The position numbers and the translations under genes are program-made. DNA of 27,393 nucleotides. Origin: a virus. The stretch covers positions 1 to 27,393 of IMG/VR virus record IMGVR_UViG_3300017991_004451. One strand, 5' to 3'. Shown piece by piece: positions 1 through 8,369 of this stretch (position 1 is its first letter; the number at the start of each line of letters is the position of its first letter). The notes beneath the pieces are model-generated. The model searched no databases and had not been told where the DNA came from. It saw only the letters and a list, made by a program, of their open reading frames with translations.

Positions 1-1
1 G

Positions 2-3000
2 ATCGAGCCCGGTGTCGAGGTTGATGTTAACTCGTATGCCATCCAGGTTGGCTACTCTTCGAGTTCGTATGGGAATCTGAGTGCAAATGGAGCGACGTTT
101 ACAGGCAGTGGGTTTAGGGCGATATATGCGACATATGGGACAGCGTCAATTACTCGATGTGTCCTGCGTAATTTGGGCACAGCGATTGTCACTAGCGGTG
201 AAACAACGATGAGTTTGATAGACAATTGTTTTGGTGGAAATGTAACTGCTGTATCGAACTCATCCGTGAACCAGGTGATTGCCGAGAACAACTGGTGGGG
301 AGACTCAAGGGGGCCGACCCACCCAGGCAACCCGCACGGGGCAGGCGATCTGATTGTTGGAGATGTTGACTATGAACCGTGGCTTACAGAATCGGTTTGT
401 AGCAGCACGGGAAGCGTGGAGGGCATCATATATGCAGATGTCGACTTTAGCGGGACCTTCACGCCGAGTGTTGACTCGCTCCTTGTCGGAGCAGTCGTTA
501 GTACTCAGTTAGGGGATACCACAATAACTAATGTGTTAGGCGAGTATCGTCTAAACGACACCCCAGCCGCTTGGGGCTATGAGCTAACGGCTGGGGCTTC
601 TGGCTTCTTTTCTAAGACAACCACGGATGTAGTGGTGACTGCCGATAGCACTACGCATGTAGACTTTGGGTTGGAATGGGTAGGTTTTGCTAGTGCTAGG
701 ATCGACACCCTAATACCGAATCCTAATCCTCTGGTTTCGTTGGTCGAGCAAGGAGGAACGGTTCATAGACACTATGCAGTTTACGACTCGGCAACTGGCG
801 TGCCACTGGCGGGTGTCACGGTGCGCGTGGAATCGGGTCCCCTATATTACAGTTGCATGACGGATTCCAGGGGTGAGGCGCACATCACTGTTCCTAGCGA
901 TGACATAGGCGATGGATTGCCTGGAAGCTCGGCTTCCTATGAAATTGTGGCAGTCAATGAGCAGCTGCTGCCAGCAAATGATAGGATCGCCTTTACATGT
1001 CAAATAGCTGACAGGGAATATGCCAAATTTTGGGAACATGATAGCTACGGTCGATTGGGAATATCATTCCTGCAAATCGAGGCAGGTGGGGGTGCGAGAA
1101 CCATACTCAAGGAGACTGAGGATTCTCAACCGGGAGTAGACAGACTTGCGATCGAGCGCCAGGGACGTGCTGGAGGCGGATTGGCTTACAAGGTTCAAGC
1201 GCCGCTGCAAGTTGCAATTGGCGATATTGGTTTTGCTGCTCAGGCTGGGATCGAAGGCTTAGTCTCCTTTGTTACTGAGGACGCCTACGAGTTTCCACAT
1301 CCGATCCCTAATGACGTGACTGCTGAGGCAGAGTACATCCTGCTGACGAGTTCAAAGATCTCAATCCTAGACAACATGTTGATCCGCCTACTTAGCTTTC
1401 TCGAAGATTCATTTGGTGGGACTTTGTCGGATGCTTACATGTTTGATTCGAAGGGTGTTGACCTTCGCGGCTCTGCAAATGCATCCATGCTGCTTGGAGT
1501 AAGCACTGGTCGTCGCTGTCTGGTGGGCGCAAATCTGGAGGGAGGCGCAGAAGGTCACGTCAATCTCCTGGATCAATGGCTGCCCGCTGTGAGCTCAGAG
1601 CGCCTTGCGTTCGGTAGTTCAAAGGCAGTGGAAGGGACAGCGTCTCTTGGGATGTTCTTGGATCAACCGCGCGGTCTAGAATCCAACAAGATACTCACAA
1701 AACTGGGGCTTAATAGGTCTTGGTCGGGAACTTGGGGAGGAGAAATCGCCGCGCGATTCGACAGTACTACCAAGGAGCTATTGGCTGCCGAGCTTATTAG
1801 TCTGAAAAGGGTCGAAGATTGGGACTCGGCATCCGAGACGAAGACCGAGATAACGATTAGGGGTGATCATGCCATTGATATCTTTAGAGCCCTTCCTAAT
1901 GCGGCTGCAACTGCTGTGCTCAACCCTTGGGGCACATTAGTCTCGCTTGTTGCTGGCCCCGGAGCATTTGGCCCTCTATTCACAGAAGCCTTCTCTGAGT
2001 TGAGTGATCTGCAAGATCCTTCCAAGACTGCGCTGGAAATCGTCAACGATACAGACGTGGAATATGTCATTTCCAAGGCTGACGTCACCAAGGTAGGCGG
2101 ATTTGATTTGTCAATCTCCCTCAGTGCCACTGGAGAGCAGACTATAAGTGGGACTGTTGCCGCGGGAACCGGATTTAGTGAAGGTTATGAAGCCATTGTC
2201 GAACGTGGAAAGTGGGTCCGAGGGCAGTTCTACCCAAGCGAGACTTACGACAATATCCCCAAAGACATATCAACGACCTACCAGGAGCTGTGGCAGCAGA
2301 TTGACGAGAACATACCATTCTCTATAAAGGCTCTTGCATTCCTGAGTGATGTTTTCTCCTTCTTTGGCTCAAGCCAGAGTGATGCGCAGCTGGCGAGCTT
2401 CACCGGTCCAGACACTTTCTGGGTCGCTGACTGTGGTTCTTTCATGGTGTTCCCAACCGGCTCCGTTCCGGATACGGTCGAGAGCGTTTATTCACATAGC
2501 TGGGGCTGGTGGGGAGGTTCTCCATGTGCTTCAGAGAGTATGCTATCCACAAATCAGAAGATCCGACACCGAGCCATCAAGGCAGAGGCCGAGGAGTCGT
2601 TTGGTATGTCCTATGGAGTGGGGGGGTTCTATCAGTTCGAGCCTCATGGCCTAGCGTTACAACTTCCTGCCACATTTGTGATGACTTATCAAGACGAGGA
2701 TGTAGTGAACATCAATGAGAGCGAGCTTGCGATGTACCGTGAGCTTAAGGATACACACGAGTTCAAGTTCATAGGTGGAATTGTGGATACAGTAGCCAAC
2801 ACTGTAACTGCTCAGATCGACACGCTAGGGTTATTCACTCTGGCACCAAGGCTTCCCAGCGGGACCATTGAGCTGATTCCTTTACCAGATGTCCTCCCTG
2901 CGGACAGCGCGTCTGTTTCGACGATCACTAGCGATACTCTTCGAAACAACGACGGCTCTCTCGTTGATGACGGCACGCTATACACGGTCTCGTCAAACGC

Positions 3001-3796
3001 CGGTTTTATCATTACTGCGGACGCAGATACCGCTGAGGGCATTCAGATCCCGTGCACAGACGGCAGGATCACATTTGACCTTATGGCTGGGCCTATAGCA
3101 TTCGACGCAGAAGTGACGGCTAAGAGCGTCTACGGGACTGCGGAAGGATCAACAGTAATCGAGTTCACAGATGGGGAGGCACCTGGCGCTCCCTCCGGAT
3201 TTGCTGTCGATTTCAACTACGGTGTCGGGCAAGTGGTGGCATCGTGGAATCGAAACAAGGAGGCTGACATAGCCGGGTACAAGATCTACTTTGACGATGA
3301 CGCGTCAACCCCGCCATACACCGGTAAGGTGTCAGCCGAGGGGATTCCCTCCCCCATTGACGTGATGGCCGATACGAGCGTGATAATAACGGGTCTCCAT
3401 CCTGATAGCCTTTACTACTTCACTGTCACTTGCTACGACGTTGCGGGGAACGAAGGAGCATATGCCGAGGTTCAGACACTGGATCTAACTGGCGTTAAGC
3501 CAGGTGGCCGGACGCCAGAGGAGCTGCTCCTGAGGAACAACTACCCCAATCCGTTCGGCCGCATTACGACGATTGAGTACTCCCTACCGAGGCCCAGTCA
3601 TGTAAGGCTGTACATCTTCGATGCCATGGGTCGTCTGGTGAAGACTCTTGTAGACCAGCCTCAAGGGCCTGGTGAGCAGCGGGTCACTTGGGATGGAACG
3701 GGCAACTCGGGCAGACGAGTGGCGGCCGGCGTCTATTTCTATGTCCTGCGGACTGAAGAAAAGACCCAAAGTAAGAAAATGATCCTATTGAGATAA
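2..3796 (+). CDS. Large secreted multidomain protein (beta-helix, Ig/FnIII, FlgD-like C-terminal sorting domain), 5'-truncated
   Basis: The reading frame is open from base 2 with no stop, so the gene begins before the window; 1264 residues are visible. The TTG at 173 is only an internal codon. Visible residues 1 to about 130 look like the end of a right-handed parallel beta-helix (NosD-type) and carry an NNWWGD...GPTHPGNP signature near residues 96-110. A carboxypeptidase-regulatory/CnaB-like beta domain follows (about 138-230), then further Ig-like sequence and a long unrecognised middle. A fibronectin type III-like domain lies at about 1060-1160. The last 90 residues hold a FlgD-Ig/T9SS-type-A-like tail with YPNPF, an IEYSLP strand, WDG and AAGVYFYVL. 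Known tails of this kind mark exported, surface-anchored or released proteins. The role of the passenger is unknown. Codon use is less GC-rich than in the phage genes. Confidence 0.88.
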   Translation: MEPGVEVDVNSYAIQVGYSSSSYGNLSANGATFTGSGFRAIYATYGTASITRCVLRNLGTAIVTSGETTMSLIDNCFGGNVTAVSNSSVNQVIAENNWWGDSRGPTHPGNPHGAGDLIVGDVDYEPWLTESVCSSTGSVEGIIYADVDFSGTFTPSVDSLLVGAVVSTQLGDTTITNVLGEYRLNDTPAAWGYELTAGASGFFSKTTTDVVVTADSTTHVDFGLEWVGFASARIDTLIPNPNPLVSLVEQGGTVHRHYAVYDSATGVPLAGVTVRVESGPLYYSCMTDSRGEAHITVPSDDIGDGLPGSSASYEIVAVNEQLLPANDRIAFTCQIADREYAKFWEHDSYGRLGISFLQIEAGGGARTILKETEDSQPGVDRLAIERQGRAGGGLAYKVQAPLQVAIGDIGFAAQAGIEGLVSFVTEDAYEFPHPIPNDVTAEAEYILLTSSKISILDNMLIRLLSFLEDSFGGTLSDAYMFDSKGVDLRGSANASMLLGVSTGRRCLVGANLEGGAEGHVNLLDQWLPAVSSERLAFGSSKAVEGTASLGMFLDQPRGLESNKILTKLGLNRSWSGTWGGEIAARFDSTTKELLAAELISLKRVEDWDSASETKTEITIRGDHAIDIFRALPNAAATAVLNPWGTLVSLVAGPGAFGPLFTEAFSELSDLQDPSKTALEIVNDTDVEYVISKADVTKVGGFDLSISLSATGEQTISGTVAAGTGFSEGYEAIVERGKWVRGQFYPSETYDNIPKDISTTYQELWQQIDENIPFSIKALAFLSDVFSFFGSSQSDAQLASFTGPDTFWVADCGSFMVFPTGSVPDTVESVYSHSWGWWGGSPCASESMLSTNQKIRHRAIKAEAEESFGMSYGVGGFYQFEPHGLALQLPATFVMTYQDEDVVNINESELAMYRELKDTHEFKFIGGIVDTVANTVTAQIDTLGLFTLAPRLPSGTIELIPLPDVLPADSASVSTITSDTLRNNDGSLVDDGTLYTVSSNAGFIITADADTAEGIQIPCTDGRITFDLMAGPIAFDAEVTAKSVYGTAEGSTVIEFTDGEAPGAPSGFAVDFNYGVGQVVASWNRNKEADIAGYKIYFDDDASTPPYTGKVSAEGIPSPIDVMADTSVIITGLHPDSLYYFTVTCYDVAGNEGAYAEVQTLDLTGVKPGGRTPEELLLRNNYPNPFGRITTIEYSLPRPSHVRLYIFDAMGRLVKTLVDQPQGPGEQRVTWDGTGNSGRRVAAGVYFYVLRTEEKTQSKKMILLR

Positions 3797-3944
3797 GCGC
3801 TTGATTGGATGTCCAACCATGGCATGGCCTGGGATCACAACTCCAGGCAATCCGCTGGCCGCCTCGCTGTTTGGAAGGCCCGCACGCGCATCCAACTGCA
3901 GTATTAATAACCTGCCAGGAGAGCACCGCACCGAATCACGCATT
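3797..3944. other. Convergent intergenic region between host gene and methyltransferase gene
   Basis: This stretch lies between the stop codon of the rightward secreted-protein gene and the stop codon of the leftward methyltransferase gene. It holds only a small palindrome, TTGGATGTCCAA, at 3805-3816 and no T-tract, so no convincing intrinsic terminator is visible. No tRNA or gene is recognised. It is one candidate for the left boundary of an inserted element, but no direct repeat matching the right side was found by eye. Confidence 0.5.
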
Positions 3945-5516
3945 TCAAGTGAAAAGGTTCTTCACTCTGTATTCTCTGAACCTCTTAGGGAGGATGTCCC
4001 AGATCACATCAGCGGAAACGTTCGCTAGTTCCTTCGGCTCCATCTTATGCAACCCTCCACCATAGACTCTCCCTTCTCCAACTAGCATCTCCGAAGTAAT
4101 CGAGGAGAGGGCTTTCCATAGTTCTCTCAAGAGAGCAGGATCTGTCTTCAAGAGCGAATCTAGCGGTGACCTCGGATAGAGCATCAGATACACGTTTGCT
4201 GCCGTGGCTGCAGAACGATTCAGGATAAAACGGAAGGGAATATTGCTTCTCTTTGTCGGTCGGCCCATGTAGGTGCATAGCAGCGGGCTAGGTGGACGAA
4301 TTTCCTGAGAATACCAGGGCGAACGGTGGCGGCAGAGATACCGTCCATCCACGCCCTCGGCCATGCCACGCTGAAGGTATCGCCATAGTGATGGATATCC
4401 TTTCTGAACCTGCACCTCTGGCAAATCACATGACAGCAAGAAGAGCGGATTCTTGATCCTTGGGATCCCCTCCTCATCCGCCATCACTTCGTTCGTTCCT
4501 AGATCCTTGGGACTCGGGAGAATCGGGATTAAGAACCGCCTTGGAATTCTCTCTTTCTGAATTCGGTCTGGCGTGAGGATAAAGAACGAATTACAGCCGG
4601 TAGCCAGCCCCCTCTTGATTCTAAAGAGACTGTCCAGCACATCACACGATCCACTTATGGGACGCCACGTACTATTCTGTACAAGACCCGTCCATTTTGT
4701 GGAATGCCGAAGCTGATCGACATCCACTTCACGTGACAACTTTGGGTCCTCAAGAGTCCGTCCCAATGAAAACTCTACCTTGTGCCCTGCCGGTGGCACC
4801 GAGTTTCTAAAGAACACGATGGCCGATGACACGAGGGCATCTTCAAATTGAACCTCTTCAGGGTCGCATCGGTGGATATGGTAAAGTGTGACGGCATCAA
4901 GAAGGAACTCCTTGACTTTCCGGCCGTAGTTGACATCCATGAACTCACTTGGAATCAGCCACGCTCCTATACCATCATCTGACATCCACGCCTTTGACAG
5001 AATCATGAAATAGGTGTATAAGCCGCTCAGCCCATTCATCTTGAACGCCGTATGGCGGGCTACCGTCATTTGGAGTTCCTTCTTCTGATTCTGGCTCAGA
5101 TGGTGATGGCGAACATACGGTGGATTACACACCACAAGGTTGAACTTTGCCTTGTCTGTCTTCGGCGGTTCTACTTTAGTGAAGTCGGCGATGCTGAGCC
5201 GCAACCCAGTTCCGTTCCAACACCGCTTAGCCGCTTTCCCATAGTCTTGATCGATCTCGAAGCCACGTGCGATTCGGACACGTTTTGCGAAGGGAGAATT
5301 GAGCAGCGCAGAATAGAAGGGACCACTACCGAAGCCGGGTTCGAGGAAGCGAATCTCGGAACGTGCCGGAAGCATCGCCGCCGCGTGGCACACTAGTTCG
5401 GAGGCCAGCCTATATGGTGTGGCAAACTGGCCGAGACGATTCCGCTCGGCCTGCGTTCTCAAAGAATCGAGGCCCATCAGCGATTTGAGCCTACACTTTT
5501 CGCGTTCCTGACTCAC
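3945..5516 (-). CDS. N6-adenine DNA methyltransferase of a XamI-type restriction-modification system
   Basis: This 523-residue protein has the gamma-class amino-methyltransferase layout. GQFATP at residues 29-34 corresponds to motif X. FLEPGFGSG at 57-65 is motif I, the S-adenosylmethionine binding loop. NPPY at 131-134 is the catalytic motif IV, diagnostic of N6-adenine methylation. The C-terminal half (about 250-500) would be the target-recognition region, as in Eco57I/SalI/XamI-like methylases. The start is a GTG at 5516 that overlaps the TGA of the upstream nuclease gene (GTGA), so the two are translationally coupled. Its expected job is to protect the nuclease site in host DNA. Specificity for GTCGAC is inferred only from the nuclease partner. 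Confidence 0.9.
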   Translation of the reverse strand: MSQEREKCRLKSLMGLDSLRTQAERNRLGQFATPYRLASELVCHAAAMLPARSEIRFLEPGFGSGPFYSALLNSPFAKRVRIARGFEIDQDYGKAAKRCWNGTGLRLSIADFTKVEPPKTDKAKFNLVVCNPPYVRHHHLSQNQKKELQMTVARHTAFKMNGLSGLYTYFMILSKAWMSDDGIGAWLIPSEFMDVNYGRKVKEFLLDAVTLYHIHRCDPEEVQFEDALVSSAIVFFRNSVPPAGHKVEFSLGRTLEDPKLSREVDVDQLRHSTKWTGLVQNSTWRPISGSCDVLDSLFRIKRGLATGCNSFFILTPDRIQKERIPRRFLIPILPSPKDLGTNEVMADEEGIPRIKNPLFLLSCDLPEVQVQKGYPSLWRYLQRGMAEGVDGRYLCRHRSPWYSQEIRPPSPLLCTYMGRPTKRSNIPFRFILNRSAATAANVYLMLYPRSPLDSLLKTDPALLRELWKALSSITSEMLVGEGRVYGGGLHKMEPKELANVSADVIWDILPKRFREYRVKNLFT

Positions 5517-6466
5517 AACCCAAGTTCCGCCAATTCATCCATTCGATGTTCCCAAATCCAGTCAATACCCTCAGCAGCTTCGTATCCCAGATAACCACTA
5601 TCGAAGTAGCCACAAAGGAAGAGGACGTATCTAACATTAGTCCCGTGTCTTCTTCTGAGTTGCCCAACCTTCGTGGCTTCCTCCTTTCGCCGCTTGTTTG
5701 TGTTTGTGAAATCGCCAGCAGACTTCGCTTCTATCAAGACCGGCATCTCGCCAACCCTTGCATTCTTTGGCATAACCACTGCGTCCACGGGGATGTTCAC
5801 TGTATTGTCATCTTCCTTCAATCCGGGGACGTTCAACCGAAATGCGAAGTTTCCCGCTTGCAACTTGTCGAGAGCGACTGTTCCGGTCACATCTTTGTAG
5901 TCACGGTTCTCGAGCCAGTTCTTGATCTTTGCAAGTTGCCGCTTCTCTTGGGCATTGCGAACGATCGGGTCGGCGTTCGCCCCACAAAGGCGATCCGCGA
6001 CGATTGTCGCAGCTCGACGGAACTCTTCCTCTTCAGGCTCGCGCTCCGCACTAAGCCACGGGAAGATGTCTACATCGGTGAGCTGCAGAATCATCTCGAC
6101 CATTCTTGCGAGGTTCTTCTCGAGGGTGGCTGCTTTCATTCTTCGTGGAAGTTGGTGCCTCAGCTCCATGTTGTTAACGACGTTCTTTGAGACGCCGGCT
6201 AACCCGACAAGACGGTCGCGGGCGATCGGAGGAGCCGTTGACATCCGCAGAGCGAAAAGGATTGACGGATGTTTCCGCAGTTCCTCCACTGACAATCTCC
6301 GAAGGTGGCTCGTCCGTTCGAGCATAGCCTCAACACGCTTAATGGCCTTCCCTCGTTCTTCCCTGTACGTCCTAGGCGCGAACTTGAGGAACCACTCGTT
6401 GTAAAGATCAACGGAAGAGGCGATGTCTTCTTTCCATCGATCGGGCTTGTTTAAATTGACCGGCAT
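5513..6466 (-). CDS. XamI-family Type II restriction endonuclease
   Basis: This 317-residue protein is recognised as the XamI restriction endonuclease family from its N-terminus (NLNKPDRWKEDIASSVDLYN, then WFLKFAPRTYRE) and overall length. A PD-(D/E)xK-type active site is visible as PVD at 226-228 followed by IEAK at 245-248, giving D228, E246 and K248 as candidate metal and catalytic residues. Known XamI cleaves GTCGAC; whether this homologue keeps that specificity is inference. The gene opens the operon, has an ATG start with GGAG about 11 bases upstream, and overlaps the methylase gene by four bases. Nuclease-first order usually needs delayed nuclease expression, which fits the candidate operator just upstream. 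Confidence 0.88.
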   Translation of the reverse strand: MPVNLNKPDRWKEDIASSVDLYNEWFLKFAPRTYREERGKAIKRVEAMLERTSHLRRLSVEELRKHPSILFALRMSTAPPIARDRLVGLAGVSKNVVNNMELRHQLPRRMKAATLEKNLARMVEMILQLTDVDIFPWLSAEREPEEEEFRRAATIVADRLCGANADPIVRNAQEKRQLAKIKNWLENRDYKDVTGTVALDKLQAGNFAFRLNVPGLKEDDNTVNIPVDAVVMPKNARVGEMPVLIEAKSAGDFTNTNKRRKEEATKVGQLRRRHGTNVRYVLFLCGYFDSGYLGYEAAEGIDWIWEHRMDELAELGL

Positions 6467-6522
6467 GCTGGTCTGTTCTCCGCTGGGGATTTTTCGGATT
6501 AGTCAATCGTGTTTGCCCGACA

Positions 6523-6539
6523 GGGCACCTAGGATGCCC
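6523..6539. promoter_or_regulatory. Candidate operator of the restriction-modification operon
   Basis: The minus strand reads GGGCATCCTAGGTGCCC, a palindrome with 5-bp GGGCA/TGCCC arms around CCTAGG and one extra base. It sits just downstream of the predicted -10 box, where a bound protein would block initiation or early elongation. A further GGGCA arm at 6514-6518 could pair with the TGCCC at 6523-6527, giving two mutually exclusive small hairpins in the leader RNA. No controller (C) protein gene is seen nearby. Confidence 0.35.
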
Positions 6540-6551
6540 ACTTGACCAGCT

Positions 6552-6580
6552 ATATTAGGCCGATTAGCCGGGCTCGTCAA
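6552..6580 (-). promoter_or_regulatory. Sigma70-like promoter of the restriction-modification operon
   Basis: On the minus strand, TTGACG (6580-6575) is followed after exactly 17 bases by TAATAT (6557-6552). These match the -35 consensus at 5 of 6 positions and the -10 consensus at 4 of 6. Transcription would start near 6545, about 80 bases before the nuclease ATG at 6466. The placement is good, but activity is inferred. Confidence 0.6.
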
Positions 6581-6701
6581 GGTTCCATCCGAATTGCCGG
6601 AGCAAAGGCCGGTCGGTCACTGTGCAAACTGTGGTGTAGGGAATCTAGGCGTTTCTTGAGGTCCGGAACGTTAGAGAGCCGACGCTAGACGCCCCTGCCG
6701 C

Positions 6702-7103
6702 TCACCCCTTCTTCACGGACTCTACGAGCACCGGCAAGACCTTCTCGGCCGAGCGCCCGATGACGTACCCGCCGAGGCCGATCTCCACGATGTCCCAGAG
6801 CTTGAGGGCCTCGGCCTCACTCAAGTTGGGAGCCGACCATCCAAGCCAGCGAGCGACTATGAGGGCAACAAAAGTGAGCATCGTGATCGGCCGCCAGGTG
6901 CGCTGAAGCCAGCTCTGGCCCTGCGCCTCGGTCTTGACGACCTCGGCTGCCGCCCTTTCAATCTCCGACGTGCGCTCAAGGACGGCGGCTTGAAGTGCCT
7001 GTTGGAGCTCCAAGCGTTTCAGCTCGTGCTGGGGATCAGGGAAGATGCGCTCGGCGACTGTACCCGCTACCTTCCCGAGGATTGCAAGTACCGTTCCTAC
7101 CAT
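6702..7103 (-). CDS. 3TM-type (GTA-like) phage holin
   Basis: This 133-residue protein has an amphipathic, coiled-coil-like first half (residues about 25-65). It is followed by the conserved WRPITMLTFVALIVARW segment and a GLGGYVIGRSAEKVLP ending, which match the GTA/phage '3TM holin' family. Such proteins permeabilise the inner membrane so that the endolysin reaches the peptidoglycan. ATG at 7103 is preferred because AAGGGGAGG lies just upstream; a TTG at 7118 overlapping the endolysin stop codon is an alternative. It is the last gene of the leftward arm, immediately after the endolysin gene. Confidence 0.8.
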   Translation of the reverse strand: MVGTVLAILGKVAGTVAERIFPDPQHELKRLELQQALQAAVLERTSEIERAAAEVVKTEAQGQSWLQRTWRPITMLTFVALIVARWLGWSAPNLSEAEALKLWDIVEIGLGGYVIGRSAEKVLPVLVESVKKG

Positions 7104-7114
7104 GGCCTCCCCTT

Positions 7115-7609
7115 TCAAGCGTACGCCCGGTTAAGCCAGCCGTCCCGAAAGACGCCTTGGCCTTCAGCTCGCGCGACCCTATGCCGGTACTCCCCTGCGG
7201 CTTCCGAGCGCAGCGCGGCAACTAGAGTTGCCACCTCGGCGCCCCGAGCTGCGCCGCAGGTCTGGGGTCCGAGGAGCCCGTCGATCCTAACCCGGATGCC
7301 GCAGGCACGGAGGGCCCTCTGAAGACACCGCACCGCCGTTCGCTCACCGAGGTTTACAGCCAGATCGAAGACTTTGATTGCTACGGGCTCAGGGAGTCGC
7401 TCGTATCCGCGGCCCTGCCAGTAGCACTCCCAGTAGATCTCGATCGCCTGCGCGCGGGTGAGCTCCCGCACGTTGACGTCGGGATTCCAGCGTTGTGAGA
7501 TCCCGAACTTGGTCGCGCCGCCGCGATCGTTCGGGTGGTCTGTGTAGGTTTCTCCTTCGTGTTTGAGGACTACCTCAATGGCCCGGTCGAATAACTCCCG
7601 GCTCGTCAT
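7115..7609 (-). CDS. Phage endolysin, GH108-type N-acetylmuramidase with peptidoglycan-binding domain
   Basis: This 164-residue protein begins with the GH108 signature: VLKHEG, then DHPNDRGGATKFGIS. E18 of HEG is the expected catalytic glutamate that cuts the glycan strand of peptidoglycan. Residues from about 75 to the end match the PG_binding_3 half that normally follows this catalytic domain (VFDLAVNLG, then DGLLGPQT). No signal peptide is seen, so release should need a holin. ATG at 7609 is chosen because GGAGG sits 6-7 bases upstream; a TTG at 7636 would add residues before this ribosome-binding site. It lies one base after the preceding membrane protein gene and just ahead of the holin gene, forming a lysis cassette. 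Confidence 0.88.
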   Translation of the reverse strand: MTSRELFDRAIEVVLKHEGETYTDHPNDRGGATKFGISQRWNPDVNVRELTRAQAIEIYWECYWQGRGYERLPEPVAIKVFDLAVNLGERTAVRCLQRALRACGIRVRIDGLLGPQTCGAARGAEVATLVAALRSEAAGEYRHRVARAEGQGVFRDGWLNRAYA

Positions 7610-7610
7610 T

Positions 7611-7970
7611 TCACCCCTCCATCCTTGCAAGCTCAACCCGGAGCGCGCTTAAGACGTCATACAAACGCTCACTTCGCTCCTTCATATCCGTCTCGATCTC
7701 CTTCTGCGTCTCGTTGAGCCGTTCCATGCCCGCTCTTATTTGAATGAGGACCTCATGGACGTCGTCCAGGGAGTGATTCCCCGGGGCGAGTGGGCAGACC
7801 ACCCGCAGCTCATCGAGATCGACCTTGGACTTGTTCGGCCCGTTGCGGCGTTTCTGCTGGGCTCGTGCGAAATCGACCGCCTGGATGGCAAGCTTCACCG
7901 AGAAGACCGCGGCCAGAAGCCCGAGTCCACCGAGGCCGAAGCTTCGAGCGATCTCAAGCACCTCATCCAT
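7611..7970 (-). CDS. Small membrane protein with C-terminal coiled coil, lysis-cassette accessory
   Basis: This 119-residue protein has one strong transmembrane segment at residues about 10-33 (GLGGLGLLAAVFSVKLAIQA). A basic stretch (KRRNGPNKSK) follows, then a charged heptad-like region (about 70-117) with VHEVLIQIRAGMERLNETQK. This layout resembles single-span holins or i-spanin-like proteins encoded beside endolysins, but no specific family is recognised. ATG at 7970 has AAGGAG about 7 bases upstream; a GTG three bases earlier is also possible. It precedes the endolysin gene by one base, so the two should be co-translated. The lysis role is inferred from position. Confidence 0.7.
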   Translation of the reverse strand: MDEVLEIARSFGLGGLGLLAAVFSVKLAIQAVDFARAQQKRRNGPNKSKVDLDELRVVCPLAPGNHSLDDVHEVLIQIRAGMERLNETQKEIETDMKERSERLYDVLSALRVELARMEG

Positions 7971-7988
7971 CACGCATCTCCTTCCGGC

Positions 7989-8369
7989 TCACGTGGTCGT
8001 CTCGGTAACGTCTGCCGTGAGCTGAATCGTGCCCTTCTCAATCGTGTAGACCTTGCCGTCGTTAAGCTTGATCTGAATGTCGTGGACGAACTTCTTCACT
8101 CCGAGGGACGTCGTGTCCTCCGGCGTGAGATCGAAGCGCAGATCCCCATCTGACCCGGGCCCGCCGGCCTCTACGATCCACCCCGTGCCCGGCACGTTTG
8201 TCGTCGTGATCCGTTTCTGAAGCCTGGCCTCTCCGTCCGCCTGAGCGTGGTGGAGTTTCACTGTCAGCCACGCGACATCGATCGCTGCTGGCAGGCCCGT
8301 CACCGTGCGGCGTATCTCCAGATCGTCTCCGGCAACGAAGCCCGTGATCTCGACGGCGAGGTCGGGCAT
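7989..8369 (-). CDS. Small Ig-like virion/baseplate-associated protein
   Basis: This 126-residue protein is predicted to be all beta. Its N-terminus (VEITGFVAGDDLEIRRTVTG) followed by VAWLTVKL resembles the BppU-like/Ig-fold modules found beside fibre genes in tailed phages. The sequence ends with regular beta strands (VHDIQIKLNDG, KGTIQLTADV). ATG at 8369 overlaps the TGA of the upstream gene (TGATG) and has a strong AGGAGG about 8 bases upstream, so the frame extending further upstream to 8528 is rejected as the start. Probable role is a structural accessory to the receptor-binding protein encoded just before it. Function is inferred. Confidence 0.65.
   Translation of the reverse strand: MPDLAVEITGFVAGDDLEIRRTVTGLPAAIDVAWLTVKLHHAQADGEARLQKRITTTNVPGTGWIVEAGGPGSDGDLRFDLTPEDTTSLGVKKFVHDIQIKLNDGKVYTIEKGTIQLTADVTETTT

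Larger units (their letters stand above)
6467..6701. other. Intergenic region between the restriction operon and the phage lysis genes
   Basis: This 235-base gap contains the restriction operon promoter and palindrome described separately. The part next to the holin stop codon (about 6600-6701) shows no clear hairpin with a T-tract, so termination of the leftward phage operon is not explained. Leftward read-through into the restriction operon is possible. Confidence 0.5.

Noticed and set aside
3955-3983. AGGTTC/GAACCT hairpin as terminator at the end of the methyltransferase gene
   Set aside because: Six-base arms around a 17-base loop inside the coding end with no T-tract; likely chance.
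5546-6190. Plus-strand open frame opposite the XamI gene
   Set aside because: It runs antisense to a recognised nuclease and shows no family features.
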